A stretch of 64,000 bases of DNA. It comes from Cranoglanis bouderius. Its lineage: Eukaryota > Chordata > Actinopteri > Siluriformes > Cranoglanididae. The position numbers were made by a program, and so were the translations under genes. The DNA is taken from positions 16,342,810 through 16,406,809 of the forward strand of contig CM042546.1 of NCBI GenBank assembly GCA_023630585.1. The letters are read 5' to 3'. Positions 10,128 through 23,279 of the stretch are shown here, piece by piece. The notes below the pieces were generated by a model that was not told where the DNA came from, made no database searches, and was given only the letters and a program-made list of their open reading frames with translations. Position 1 is the first letter of the stretch. Each line of letters begins with the position of its first letter.

Positions 10128-10878
10128 ATTGGTTTGGATTTGGACTTACAGTATGATGTAGTAACATTGAGAATGCACAGCAGAGGGCTTAGAGCCTAAT
10201 GCCTTAATGGATTTACAACTGAATAGAATTAGAAACATTTATCGAAATGGCTATTGCTGCACAAAATGGGTCTGACTGATTGCAAAATTAGGGATAGACT
10301 ATTCTCTTAAGCCAATCACATATCAATGCATCTGCTTTTGTTTTTAGTGTGAACTTGGAGGGCTCCTTTTTAAGGAAATGTCAACCACTGTAAGTAATTT
10401 AAAACCTACAACCTACTGTACAATTTCCCTTTTCTTTTTAACTGCTCAAGTGTATTATTGTGTGGCCTGCTCATCATCTTATCATTATAACGCAACCACA
10501 CACATGCATACATACACAACATTGTTTAGGTACACTAATCAGTGGAGTGTGCATATCCACAGTCATGGACAAACACTGTCCTGGAAATTGGCAGGGACCA
10601 ACATGCAGCTGGTTGTAAAAATTTGCATATGTGCTAAACTCCTGAATAGCAAATACTGAGCCGATGTGATAAAGCAAAAGAGGAGCTAACACAAGGCCCA
10701 TAAATTAACATTCAATCTCCTCCATCAATTTGCCTGACACAAATGACCATTTCAGTGGTTGGTTAGGCATCTTTCTCTCAGTCTTTCATGTTCTTGCTCA
10801 CCTCTGAGACAAATGCTATTTGACTATTTGATAAAGCGCCCAACTGTGCTTAAAAAGTTGAAAATGTCAGCAAGTATA
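10128..10878. other. Unassigned sequence
   Basis: AT-rich with no recognised repeat or gene. Open frames on both strands around 10378-10701 overlap each other and carry no motif. Confidence 0.6.
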
Positions 10879-10886
10879 CTCTACAG

Positions 10887-11078
10887 CAGTGATCACCAAA
10901 CCTCTTCCTTGAGATCTACCTTCCTGCAGGTTTCATCTCCAACCAAAATCTAACACACCTGTTTTAGTTGATCAGGAACTTCTTAAGGCAGTGATTAGAT
11001 GGTCAGGTGAGCACAATTATGGCTGGAGCTAAAGTCTTCAGGAAGGTAGATCTCCAGGAACAGGGTTTGTGACCTCTG
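10887..11078. mobile_element. hAT-type MITE with perfect 8-bp target duplication
   Basis: A 192-bp element with inverted ends cagtgatcaccaaacc and cagaggtcacaaacc. Longer, looser inversion reaches 'gagatctaccttcctg' on both sides. It is flanked by the identical octamer ctctacag at 10879-10886 and 11079-11086, the 8-bp duplication typical of hAT elements. No coding capacity. Confidence 0.85.
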
Positions 11079-11086
11079 CTCTACAG

Positions 11087-11936
11087 CTATGTCACTGTCC
11101 AAATGAGGAGTAGGACTGTGTGTCAAATATGTTAAGTACTTCATACAGCTTTACAATAAAATGTTTGTGTACTGGTAGTGGGTAAACTTTCAACTTAGTC
11201 AGACACCTGCAAAGTAACAACATTTGGTCAGCAATTTTAGTTTTGTTCAAACAGCACAGGAACATACTCTCAGTTTAAATACAAGAGTATTTACAACAGT
11301 TTCACTTACCAGGTAAAATTATTTGACTCCAGCTTCTGAGTAGCCAGAGATGAACAACACATGCTGTAATACGGTAAAATTGATTATTGGGTTAGAAATC
11401 AATTTAATTATATCTACACAACCCCAGATAATATTAAATCCACAGTATGACAAGTCATCATCAATATGCTATCGAATGAGTCAAAAAAAAAAAAAAAACT
11501 GAATAGAAAAATTGTTTATAGGATGAGTTAAAAACATAAAAGTCCCTTGAATTATTTCCTAAAGTCTCAGTCAGTAAAATAAAAATAAAAGAACTTCATA
11601 TTTGGCCACATATGTCTTCATATGCCCCAAATTTACATATATTTTACACATAGCACAAGCCATACGCAGTCAACCCGAATGGTGTCACTGCTGGAAACCA
11701 GGCCCATTTACTAGATGAAAGACTTTTCCATGTCATGAAAATAAACACAAACAAAAATGTAGGATGATAAAATTTAAAATCATAGAGCCAATCATCTGAA
11801 TCAGTATGACACCTAGAGCTTTATTAATGTGATGCGATTAGCAAGCTAAACACCTACTTCACACAGCAAAATTGGGATGCCAAACTGAATACAACACAAA
11901 GGTACAGAACATAAGCCTATACATATATCAAGCATT
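11087..11936. other. Unassigned sequence
   Basis: AT-rich, with an A17 tract at about 11484-11500. No gene or repeat family recognised. Confidence 0.6.
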
Positions 11937-11938
11937 TA

Positions 11939-13442
11939 CAGGTATAGAAAAGAATCACCCCCATTTAAAATAATCACATTTTGTTGCTTTTCAGCCTGAA
12001 ATTAAGACGGACACAGTTTTTGTTTTGTCCAGCTGTACTTACTCAGTGCAACTTATAACATCCAAGTGAAAGATATAACACAAACATGTCAGAAAAATTT
12101 TAAAAAATAAATAAAAAACCAGAATCACTGGGTTGGAAAAAGGATCACCCCCCTCCTAAAAATGACTTGTAAACTCAATAAGGTGTAGCTAATCACCTTC
12201 TCAATGGCACACAAAGCCATTTGACTTTCAACTGTGATCAGCTGTGGTCATTTTGATTAGCTCAGCATGAAAACAGCTTTCCTGGACCATTCTGTAGTGC
12301 AACTGAAGCAAACAATCAACTATGGGTGGCAAGGCACCGTCAAAAGATCTCCGGGATAAAGTTGTGGACAGGCACAAGTCAGGAGGTGGATACAAAAAAA
12401 TTTCAAAGACTTTATTAATGCCTAGAAGCACAGTGAAGTCTATTATTAAGCAGTGGAAGGTATTTGGTACAACACAGACCCTCCCTGGATTAGGACGTCG
12501 CTCCAAACTGGATGAAAGAGCCAGGAGGAAACTGGTCAGAGAGGCTACCAAGAGGTCTACAGCAACTCTGAAGCAGTTGCAGGAATTTATGACAAAGAGT
12601 GGTCATTGTGTGCATGTGACAACAATATCACAAATTCTCCACAAATGTGGCTTGTATGGGAGGGTTGCAAGAAAAAAAGCCACGCACGACTGAGCTTTGC
12701 CAAAACGCACCTTGAAGATTCCGAGGCCACAAGGAAAAAGGTGTTTATGGTCAGAGGAGACTAAAATTGAATTATTTGGCCTCAACACCAAACGATATGT
12801 CTGGCGGAAATCCAATACAGCTCACCATCCTAATAACACCATTCCTACAGTAAAGCATGGAGGTGGTAATATCCTGTTATGGGGGTGTTTCTCTGCAGCA
12901 GGGACTGGAACACTTGTCAGGATAGAAGGAAAATGGATGGGGCAAAATACCATCAAATTCTTGAGGAAAATCTGCTGTCCTCTGCCAGAAAGTTGTCAAT
13001 GGGAAGAAGGTTTACCTTCCAACATGACAATGACCCAAAGCACACAGCAAAACTGACCACACAGTGGTTGAAGGAGAAAAAGGTGAATGTCCTTGCATGG
13101 CCTAGTCAGAGCCCAGATTAAACCCCAGTGAAAATCTGTGGAATGACTTGAATGTCTAGATGTGCAAAGTGAGTAGAGACATATCCCAACAGACTGAAGG
13201 CTGTAATTAAAAAATTAAGGCAAATTAAAGCAAGGGGGTGATCCTTTTTCCAACTCAGTGATTCTGTTTTTGTTTTTTGTTTTTTTCTGATATGTTGGTG
13301 TTATATCTTTCACTTGGATGTTATAAGTTGCACTGAGTAAATACAGCTGGATAAAACAAAAACTGTGTCCGTCTTCATTTCAGGCTGAAAAGCAACAAAA
13401 TGTGATATTTTAAAGGTGGGTGATCCTTTTCTATACCCACTG
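11939..13442 (+). mobile_element. Tc1-like family A, full length, inactive
   Basis: A 1504-bp element flanked by TA (11937-11938 and 13443-13444). Ends pair as cag..ggtatagaaaagaatcaccc and its inverse at the right end. The inverted repeats extend roughly 200 bp through 'gcaacaaaatgtga', 'aagacggacacag' and 'gataaaacaaaaactg'. It encodes a broken transposase on the plus strand. Confidence 0.93.
12322..13190 (+). pseudogene. Tc1-like transposase, family A, frameshifted
   Basis: The first open segment (12322-12693) encodes MGGKAPSKDLRDKVVD, HTH 1, the linker PGLGRRSKLDERARR and HTH 2, ending at RVARKKATHD then TGA. The frame continues at 12697 with WSEETKIELFG (first catalytic position, reading EET in place of DET), YVWRKSNT and HGGGNILLWGCFSAAG. 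Another frameshift near 12880-12960 moves the rest into a third frame, with FQHDNDPKHTAK (second D) and WPSQSPD followed by TAA. Three or more lesions, so inactive, though the order of domains is complete. Confidence 0.92.
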
Positions 13443-13444
13443 TA

Positions 13445-13850
13445 ATTGTATTATTAATCCCTGTTTAGTAATCCCACACCATTATTAAAGTTGAGCAAAC
13501 TCCAATGCATGTGAATTTAATGTCAACTTTTCACACTATCAACTATTTTTGTTACAGTGGGTAAATAAGACACACCTTTCCCATTATCTTATAAGTGCTG
13601 AGGAGATTAGGAAACTGCAGAACCTGCAGGATTGAACCATGGACCCTGACTAGCCAATTTAAAGGGTTTTTTGTTTGTTTGTTTATTTTAATGACTAACT
13701 GGGACTTTATGAAATAACTAAAGGCATTATAACAACTCGTCATTTTAGTGATTCTATAACATAAAGCAAGAAGAATCACACCACATTTCTCCGTATGCTC
13801 CAAAAAATTCTGTATATGACTCATATATTTGACCTACTTCATAATAGTAA
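13445..13850. other. Unassigned sequence
   Basis: No recognised gene or repeat between the Tc1 element and the LINE/SINE-tail repeat. Confidence 0.6.
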
Positions 13851-13854
13851 CCAC

Positions 13855-14005
13855 ACATTATGAATGATTGTGTGAATGGGTGTGTGCATGGTGCCCTGCA
13901 ATGGACTGGCAAACCATCCAGGGTGTATTCCCGACTCACGCCCAGTGTTACTGGGATAGACTCTGGATCTACCATGGATCGACCCCAACCAGGATAAAGG
14001 AGATA
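13855..14005 (+). repeat. Fish LINE2/SINE 3'-tail repeat
   Basis: Plus-strand copy of the repeat also at 4975-5250 (minus) and 41725-41905. It carries 'gtgccctgcaatggactgg', 'tactgggatagactctgg' and 'aaccaggataaagg'. Confidence 0.65.
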
Positions 14006-14925
14006 CTGAAAGTAGGAGATAGGAGATACTGAAAAATTACACACTTGGTGCATTCCAAACAAAAGGCAGCAAATTGGGCAAGCAGCATTTGCATTTGAAG
14101 AGGACTGTAAAAATCAGAAGGCAGCCGTCCACTATGGTGTCATTTTTTGTCCACATTTGAAGGAAGCATTGAATGTATCCATCTCAAGAAGGCATAATTC
14201 AGTGCGCTGGACTGGAGTTCTGACATTTTTCCAACAGAGGAGTTTGTCTACAAATGATGTTCAATAACATTTCACTCCCAATTTTTCAAAGATACAAGTG
14301 ATTTTTGATTGTAGATTATCAGAATTCAGTCTGATGCAAAAAATTAGCATCAGCCTCCATTTATGTACATAGCTTATGAGGCTAATTAATAGGTAGCGAG
14401 CTAGCTAATATTTACTCAAAAGTGGTCAGATTTTATTTTAATTGTACTGCGGTAGGTATTGTTTAGTTTCAGTGTTTTTTTCTTGCAAGCTGTTTAATAC
14501 TGTGCTGTAGCTTGAAAGACACTGTTGTGTCTACTCATTTTGATCTCATGAAGTCATGGGCTGAGGGAGAAACATTTTGCTGGTCATGGCTGCTAACTCT
14601 CAGTTAACTCAATTTTCCTATGTGCACGGAAGACAAATATAACTTTTGATATGACTGGACTTAACTTGGGTTATATCAGACAAATTAACATGCCTTTTTT
14701 ATTGAGACATATCACACTTATACTGTTAATTGTTAGTGAATAATCAATCTAATAAGACTGAAAATAAAGAAGAAAAAAAATCTCAGATTTAAATTAATTA
14801 TTTATTAGAGAAGCATGCGCATGAGAACAACTCTGGTGATGAGCTTAATGTCCTGAAGAGATAAGCAAGGAAGAAGAAATTTTATATGCAAAGCTGTCCC
14901 AGCTTTAAAAAATATATTTGTTAAA
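14006..14925. other. Unassigned sequence
   Basis: A gagatactgaaagtaggagatagg duplication sits at about 14000-14030. Otherwise no gene or repeat family recognised. Confidence 0.55.
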
Positions 14926-15124
14926 TATATGTGTGCCACAATTATTGGCAGCCCTATGAATTCTAATTAGAAAACGTATTTGAAATATATTCCCATTTAT
15001 TTTACATATATTTTACATTTTTTATGTTTTTGTGAATTTTTTGAACAAAAGATCAAAAGGTTAAACAATAAAGACAATTTTTCATATTTACCAATGGTGC
15101 CAATATTAGTGGAGGGCACTGTAC
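14926..15124 (-). mobile_element. Collapsed Tc1-like family J relic
   Basis: It starts with 'gtgtgccacaattattggc' and ends 'gtggagggcactgta', the same motifs that border the larger copy at 26746-27879, with 'gatcaaaaggttaaacaata' in between. The transposase has been deleted and only the two end regions are fused. Confidence 0.75.
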
Positions 15125-15637
15125 ATGTGTATTCTGTACATCTATTGTCCAAAAGAGTCAGGCACAATCAATGTATTTCTGTTTTACAGCAGATAATGTT
15201 TTGATAATTAATAATGTTTTGGATATTCAGCTAAATATGTATATCACTGAAATAATATATCACTAGAATAACTGTGATAAATAATTCTGTCACAAAGTCA
15301 ACAATCAATCAGTCAATGTATTTTCAGTGTACGTATAAACAAGACAGACGCAAAGATTTGCTGCAATATTTTATGCGTCTTGGTGGAAAGCAAAATTTGG
15401 TATATTACCAACCTGGTAAATATGTCAGAATCATCCTGGACTAAAACCTTACAACACAGGTGGTAGTGAGGTACTTGGCCCACAGCATGACACATCTCTA
15501 GCATATGGATGTTCACTGATCCAAAGGGCTAGGCCAGGTGTACATCTGCTCCTTAATTCTTGTGTGGAAGAGGTTTCTATGCCGCCACAATACTCAAGCC
15601 AAGCAACCTCTTGCTATAGATATAGCAAGCAACACTA
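15125..15637. other. Unassigned sequence
   Basis: No recognised gene or repeat. A minus-strand 67-codon frame at 15313-15516 has no motif. Confidence 0.55.
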
Positions 15638-15639
15638 TA

Positions 15640-16170
15640 TAACCAAAGGTTTGTGGACACCTGACCATCACACCCGTATGTGAGTCTTCCCCAAACTTTT
15701 GCCACAAAGCTGGAAGTATACAATTGTACCAAAAATGACTGTGTACGCTCTAGCAATACATTTTCCCTTCACTGGAACTACGGGGCCCAAACATGTTCCA
15801 GCATAACAGTGCCCCTGTGCACAAAGTAAATACATCATTTGCAAAGGTTAGAGCAGAAGAACTTGAGTGTCCTGCACAGAGACCTGACTTCAACCCCACT
15901 GAACACTTATGGGATGATTTTGAACATAGACCAAGCCCCAGGCCTCCTCACCCAACCTCACTAATGCTTCACCTTACTAATGCTCTTATGGCTGAATGGA
16001 CAAATCCCCACAGTCATGTTCCAAAATCTAGTGGAAAGCCTTCCCAGAAGAGTGGAGGTTATTATAATAGCAAAGGGGAAATTCAGTCTATAATGGGATG
16101 GGTACATTTACACATGTGTAAACAAATGCCTCAGCTGATGCAAGATTTAGTGCTCGCTTATTATTTTTAA
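15640..16170 (+). mobile_element. Tc1-like family G, 3' part with broken transposase end
   Basis: The left tip reads actatataaccaaaggtttg followed by tggacacctgaccatcacac. From 15793 the plus strand encodes the transposase C-terminal third: MFQHNSAPVHKVN (second catalytic position, here N in the HDN/HDS slot), then RPDFNPTEHLWDDFEH with the catalytic E. The tail loses similarity after about 16080. The N-terminal half is absent. Same family as 51410-51945. Confidence 0.8.
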
Positions 16171-16384
16171 TATAATACAGTATATTATTAAATATTTTTA
16201 TTGGCACAGAAGTGAATCAAAATAACTTCCATGTCTGACTTTCAGCCTTTACCTTGATTGTTCATTTCATGCTCCCAGCTGTCTGTGCACTTGAACTTTT
16301 ATGGAGTTTTGTGGGTATCACTATGACCTGTGTCAGGAACGCACTTTGCATGTTACAGTTGATTAATATACGCACGAGTAGGAA

Positions 16385-16990
16385 GAAAATCAGCCTTTCC
16401 AAAAACAGAACTCTTCGGCGATAATACAGCTCATCATGTTTGGTGAAAGAAGGGTTGCGCATATGATCCCAAGAACTTCACCCACAGTGAAGTACAGAGG
16501 TGGAAGTATCATGATACTGGGCTGCTTCTCAGAAAATTGTACTGGGGCATTACACATCATTGAAGGAAACATGACAGATTAAACATATTAGAGGACAATT
16601 TAATCTCACCGGCCAAGAAATCTGGGGAGAAAATGGAAGTTTCAACAAGACAATGACCCACATACAGCCAAAATAACAAAATAAGTCCTTGCATGGCCTA
16701 GCCAATCTACTGAGTTGAATCCCATTGACAGTTTATGAAGGATCTTGAAATTGCAAACCCATCAAAGGGACCTTCTTAGCCTTGAGGAACTGAAAATGAC
16801 TTGTCAAGAGGAATGGGCCACAAGAGGAAAATTGAACCACTATGCTGCAAAAAGCTAATTAGTTCTTGCTGTAGACATCTCAAAGCTATAATTACCAACA
16901 GCTTTGAAAAAAGTACTAATGTTATTAGTTTGTCATACTTGAACTTGGAGTGGATATATGCACTGGAAGTATATTAAATAACGAAAACAA
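16385..16990 (+). pseudogene. Tc1-like transposase central and C-terminal relic, family N
   Basis: Plus-strand landmarks: a 'TVKYRGGSIMILGCFSENCTG' type segment near 16490-16545, FQQDNDPHTAK near 16640-16670 (second catalytic D) and an S/TELNPIDSL segment near 16710-16735 where the catalytic E has become D. Multiple stops. The downstream 'gtgtccaaatacttattgcc' near 16990 resembles a terminal repeat. Diverged from all other families in the window. Confidence 0.7.
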
Positions 16991-17189
16991 ATGTGTCCAA
17001 ATACTTATTGCCTGATCTGTCATGTGATTGACTATGATTTTTCAATACATCCTCAAATTTAATTTTATTTTTGGTCTTGAAAAGGCATATTTCACTTTGG
17101 ACACCCATTTCCTTTCATTTGGACACAGGAAATTTGTTTTTGTGTTTGTTTTTTTCTCAGTCTTATTATCCATATGTTCTATAATGAGA

Positions 17190-17480
17190 TTTATAGCAAC
17201 ATATCTGTAAACCAAGGTTGGTCACCCAGATTCCAGCTTAGACAAGGAATTTGTGAATATTGTCCAATCTCACTCATTATTACTGTGGCAGGAAAATTAA
17301 TGCCGAATTTAATTAAACAGTCAAAGAAAATAGAAGGCATTCTTTGTCCTTTATTCTTGAATAACAAGGACATGGTTCCTTAAGTAATGTGTAAATTGTC
17401 AATTTTCTCAAAGACATCTGGTTTAATTAAAAGGTTTAGTACAACTGCCAAACTGGAAAGTAAGAAAAAATTTTAGTACC
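17190..17480 (+). pseudogene. Possible L1/Tx1-type reverse transcriptase relic
   Basis: Plus-strand reading contains RQGICEYCPISLIITVAGKLMP and IKQSKKIEGI, which resembles the 'GVRQGCPLSPYLF...AE.LA..I' segment of L1-like RTs and the 'IEGI' that follows. The catalytic YADD is not seen, because stops and divergence follow. Weak call based on about 40 residues. Confidence 0.4.
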
Positions 17481-17794
17481 TAGAGACCTCTCTATTTTTG
17501 TTCATATTCTCTTATCCAAAATCGAATGTGATAAATCCTTATTAGAAAAGGATGACAAAAGTAAGTACAATATGCAATATTTCCGAATGGCTAGCCTGGA
17601 ACATATTCAGTGTGTTCAGTACAAGATGTTTGCATATTCTTCTTCCTTCATTAGTAAAGGTTTACATGTTATTTACTTATGTGTAGATTAGTAGATAACT
17701 GTAGGATTAGCACTGTAGGTGCACATCCAGATATTAGTGAGGACCAATGCTAGCAAGAGCAGTACTATAGTTTTAGCAGATGGAGGTCTTGGTG

Positions 17795-17890
17795 CCTTAG
17801 GCCAGCGTTTCTCAACCCGAGGTCCGTGGACCCCTTGTGGTCCATGGCATAATTACAGAGGGTCTGTGGGATTGTTTCTAAAAATATTTA
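17795..17890. repeat. Possible hAT-type MITE end
   Basis: The sequence ccagcgtttctcaacccgag followed by 'gtccgtggaccccttgtgg' resembles the 'cagtggttctcaacc' ends of hAT MITEs in fish. No matching opposite end or 8-bp duplication was found. Confidence 0.4.
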
Positions 17891-18059
17891 TAATATGTAT
17901 AAGTGGTATTTTGTAATGTTTCAAAATATACTTCAAATATAATTTTTAGGCCCCATAAATTAAATAAAGCCACAGACTTACTGTTTTTAAATTAACCTAT
18001 ATTCTTTGTCATGCACATTCACAACACTTTCACTAACGTAGCTTAGCTTGCTCATTGTG

Positions 18060-19262
<1,203 letters not shown>

Positions 19263-19660
19263 AAATTTCTGCCAGTTCAGGTATTTCATGTGTTCCAGCT
19301 CTAGCACACCTGGTGCAACTAATGAAGCCCTTGAGTCTGACCAAGCAATATCTATAAGTAAATTACTTATAATGTCTATTAGTAAATGTTTAGTGAATTG
19401 AGAAATCTGGAAAAAGCAACTGAGCTCATCCTATATCACATGCACATCACATACAGTGGGGGAAAAAAGTATTTGATCCCCTGCTGATTTTGTACGTTTG
19501 CCCACTGACAAAAAAATGATCAGTCTATAATTTTAATGGTAGATGTATTTTAACAGTAAGGGACAGAATAACAACAAAAAAATCCAGAAAAACGCATTTC
19601 AAAAAAGTTATAAATTGATTTGCATTTTAATGAGGGAAATAATTATTTGACCCCTTCGAC

Positions 19661-20656
19661 TTAGTACTTGGTGGCAAAACCCTTGTTGGCAATCACAGAG
19701 GTCAGATGTTTCTTGTAGTTGGCCACCAGGTTTGCACACATCTTAGGAGGGATTTTGTCCCACTCCTCTTTGCAGATGCTCTCCAAGTCATTAAGGTCTC
19801 GAGGCTGACATTTGGCAGCTCGAACCTTCAGCTCCCTCCACAGATTTTCTATGGGTTTAAGGTCTGGAGACTGGCTAGGCCACTCCAGAACCTTAATGTG
19901 CTTCTTCTTGAGCCACTCATTTGTTGCCTTGGCTGTGTGTTTTGGGTCATTGTCATGCTGGAATACCCATCAACGACCCATTTTCAATGCCCTGGCTGAG
20001 GGAAGGAGTTTCTCACCCAAGATTTGACAATACATGGCCCCATCCATCGTCCCTTTGATGTGGTGCAGTTATCCTGTCCCCTTAGCAGAAAAACACCCCC
20101 AAAGCATAATGTTCCCACCTCCATGTTTGATGGTGGGGATGGTGTTATGACTTGGGGTCATAGGCAGCATTCCTCCTCCTCCAAACATGGCGAGTTGAGT
20201 TGATGCCAAAGAAATCTGACCACACCTGACCACAACACTTTCACCCAGTTCTCCTCTGAATCATTCAGGAAAACTTCAGACGGACCTGTACATGTGCTTT
20301 CTTGAGCAGGGGGACCTTGCGGGTGCTGCAGGATTTCAGTTCTTCATGGTGTAGTGTGTTACCAATTGTTTTGTTGGTGACTATGGTCCCAGCTGCCTTA
20401 AGATCATTAACAAGATCCTCCCGTGTAGTTCTGGGCTGAGTCCTCACCATTCTCATGATCATTGAAACTCCACGAGGTGAGATCTTGCATGGAGCCCCAG
20501 ACCGATGGAGACTGACAGTTTCTTCCATTTGCGTATAATCACACCAACTGTTGTCACCTTCTCACCAAGCTGCTTGGTGATGGTCTTGTAGACAATTCCA
20601 GCCTTGTGTAGGTCTACAATCTTGTCCCTGACATCCTTGGACAGCTCTTTGGCCAT
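19661..20656 (-). pseudogene. Tc1-like transposase, family I, broken
   Basis: The N-terminus at 20656 reads MAKELSKDVRDKIVDLHKAG, with HTH 1 following. A frameshift near 20520 moves HTH 2 to another frame (GAPCKISPRGVSM, then TTREDLVNDLKAAG). A deletion near 20250-20290 removes the first catalytic D segment (the SDET-type motif is not found). Then come HGGGNIMLWGCFSAKG, FQHDNDPKHTAK and SPDLKPIENLW with the second D and the E. It ends at ANKGFATKY. Fairly recent decay with few lesions. Confidence 0.9.
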
Positions 20657-20698
20657 GGTGGAGAGTTTGGAATCTGATTGATTGATTGCTTCTGTGGA

Positions 20699-20795
20699 CA
20701 GGTGTCTTTTTTACAGGTAACAAACTGAGATTAGGAGCACTCCCTTTAAGAGAGTGCTTCTAATCTCAGTTCATTACCTGTGTAAAAGACACCTG
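20699..20795. repeat. 97-bp near-perfect palindrome inside family I
   Basis: The arms are ggtgtcttttttacaggtaac…gagattaggagcactccc and its inverse; the centre is at about 20747 ('ctttaagagag'). The palindrome lies about 45 bp upstream of the transposase start codon, in the untranslated region. Any transcript crossing it would fold into a long hairpin. Confidence 0.92.
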
Positions 20796-21011
20796 GGAGC
20801 CAGAAATCTTGTTGACTGATAGGGGATCAAATACTTATTTCACTCATTAAAATGCAAATCAATTTATAACTTTTTTGAAATGCATTTTTCTGTATTTTTT
20901 GTTGTTATTCTGTCTCTCACTGTTAAAATACACCTACCATTAAACTTATAGACTGATCATTTCTTTGTCAGTGGGCAAACACTGACAAAAATACTTTTTT
21001 CCCCCACTGTA

Positions 21012-22370
21012 TCACCTTATCACAGTATAAAATCAGTGCTGGTTAAAGTAGTAAATGACCTGCTACTGGCCTCTGATCAGTGTTTCCTGGCTTTTAGGTT
21101 GTAGATGTTAATGGTAACTTTTTTGTTTGTTTGTTTGTTTTTGTTTTTTTTTTGCATATCTGCTTTTTTCATTGTATATCTATTGGATATACATTTGTCC
21201 TACTGTTGGAAAAATTGCAAGTTCAAGTACCAACAATGCCACAGCCATCCATGGCCAGGATTTGGATATATAGCATTACTCTCACCCCTGTTAATCAGTG
21301 TGACACTAGACAATCGTGGGTGGAAGAGGGCACTTTGCACTTTCCAAATGTGTTCAGCTGCCTTGTGTTGTAGCATTAGCAACAGTTTGAGAAGATGTGA
21401 TGGCTGGCTTCACGTGTCTCAGAGGAAGCAAGTGCTAACCTTTACCTTCCCTAGTTGGTAGCTGAGAGAAATTGGAAAATGTGATCTTGATTGGTTGTTC
21501 AGTGCAATTCGATTCATAAACCGCGTTGATGCTGCAGCATTGGCACTCAGGTGACCATGGCATAAAACAGAGCAGCACTAGTCCCCCTTTTTTATTTTCT
21601 GTGACCCCTGATCATAGACAGTGTATAAAATGACTGTATGGATAATAAAAGAGGAGAAAAAACATCAGAAAGCTGTGAGTGAATTTTAAAATGATTTGCT
21701 TGTAGTGAGAAGGATCAAATTTATCCTAAGGAAATATTGAATAGTAGGAATATTTAATTGGGAATATTAAATCCCCAATTACTAAACAAATGACAAGTAA
21801 ATGTATAAAGTGAATCAACTGCATAAGTGAGTCATGCTTGTACAGTGTGTGCTATCTCGCTCAAAACTTGCCAGTGATGCATTTGGCAGAGAATACATTT
21901 ATCAAGACTGTCTTGATCACCCACAAGTAGGTTATGAGTTTCTCTTGGCAGAAGAACAGAAACATTGCCATGAATAACCAGCTGTCAATATTGCTGGTTT
22001 ACACTGGCATAACTTTGTTTTGAGATGTGCAGAGAACATGAATGCTTAAAAGGCAACTCTATGGGATGATGAATGTTTTGGAAACAGGAAAGCAACTTGC
22101 ACATGCCATGATAATTAGTAGCTGTCCGGATGTGATTTTTATCAAAGATGAGAAATTTTATTACATACACCACCCTCACCCTGAGAACAGGGCTGTTATT
22201 TTTAGAAAGCACTTGGGTCAGTTTCTGCTATTAATATTTTAATAGACTGTATTTTCAAAAAGTGGTGGGAACATAACCAGGCATATCAAAAAGTGATGGG
22301 GAGTGTAAGTTATACCTATGCTGGCTTCCTTTTAACTTTAATTAATGAATTACTTAATAATTAATAATTA
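21012..22370. other. Unassigned sequence
   Basis: T- and G-rich tract near 21120-21150. Open frames at 21105-21461 (plus) and 21985-22242 (both strands) carry no motif. No repeat recognised. Confidence 0.55.
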
Positions 22371-22785
22371 AATTCCTTAATTTATATAGTGCTTTTCTAG
22401 ACACTCAAAGCACTTTACACTGTATGGGGGGAAATCTCCTCAAACCACCACCAGTGTGTAGCATCCACCTGGATGATGTGACAGCAACCATAGTGCACCA
22501 GTAGTGTCCTGGGATTTTTTAATGACCACAGGGAGTCAGGACCTTGGTTTAATGTCTCATCCGAAAGATGGGGCTGTTTTTTTTTTTTAATAAATGTAGT
22601 GTCCCTGTCACTATCCTGGGGCATTAGGACCCACACAGACCACAGGGTGAGCACCACCTGCTGGCCTCCCTAATACCACTTCCAGCAGTAACCTTAGTTT
22701 TCCCCAGGAGGTCTCCCATCCAGGTACTGACCAGGCTCAACCCTATTTAGAAACCAGGCAAGAGCTGAAGGGTGATATAGCGCTC
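22371..22785 (-). mobile_element. 5S-rRNA-derived SINE (SINE3-like)
   Basis: Minus-strand reading begins with a 5S rRNA-like head: 'gggttgagcctggtcagtac' followed by ctggatgggagacctcctgg, i.e. the A-box/IE/C-box side of the 5S internal promoter. The body carries 'tcggatgagacattaaacc' and 'aaggtcctgactccctgtgg' and the tail 'gcactatataaattaagg'. These are the landmarks of the fish SINE3 class. The tail resembles that of partner LINEs. The 5' third of the 5S head is degraded. Transcription by RNA polymerase III is expected for an active member but doubtful here. Confidence 0.88.
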
Positions 22786-22789
22786 TGGC

Positions 22790-23279
22790 AGTATTATTTC
22801 AGTAGTAACCCTGTGGTCTTGTCACTCTAATATGACGTTTTATACTAAATAGCAATTTTGCTCATGGTGTTGACTGTTGCAGTACAGTAAATCAGTAAAT
22901 CAGTAATCAAAAATACAGACAAGATACACATCAAAGATATGTGATCTCAATTCTAAGGCAAAAAAATGTTTGATTACTATTTCATGAAGAATCATACATT
23001 CTGACATGCAACTATGTGTTCCAACCAAAACTGATGACAGAGACCAGCATACATTGACATTAGACAGCGAATACTGATTAACATTTGCCTACATGATTTT
23101 GACAAAAAAGAAGTGTTAGAACCTGGTTGCTAGAACTAAGCTTTCTGATTATGTAACTCTTGATGACCTTTCAGTTATAGCACTGAAAGACCGTGGTATG
23201 ATTAGCACATAAAGATAACAATATTAGGATAGCCTTTTTTTTTTTAAATGTCAGAAACATTGGCAAGCTGAGAAATGGT
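22790..23279. other. Unassigned sequence
   Basis: No gene or repeat family recognised. Confidence 0.55.

Larger units (their letters stand above)
19454..21009 (-). mobile_element. Tc1-like family I, full length, inactive
   Basis: A 1556-bp element flanked by TA (19452-19453 and 21010-21011) with ends cagtgggggaaaaaagtatttg and its inverse. The inverted repeats are about 190 bp and include 'gggcaaac', 'ttttaatggtagatgtattttaac' and 'tgcattttaatgag'. The transposase lies on the minus strand and is broken. A long hairpin lies between the transposase start and the right repeat. Confidence 0.95.

Noticed and set aside
22680..22785. A 5S rRNA gene
   Set aside because: Only part of 5S is matched and it continues into the SINE3 body, so it is a SINE head.
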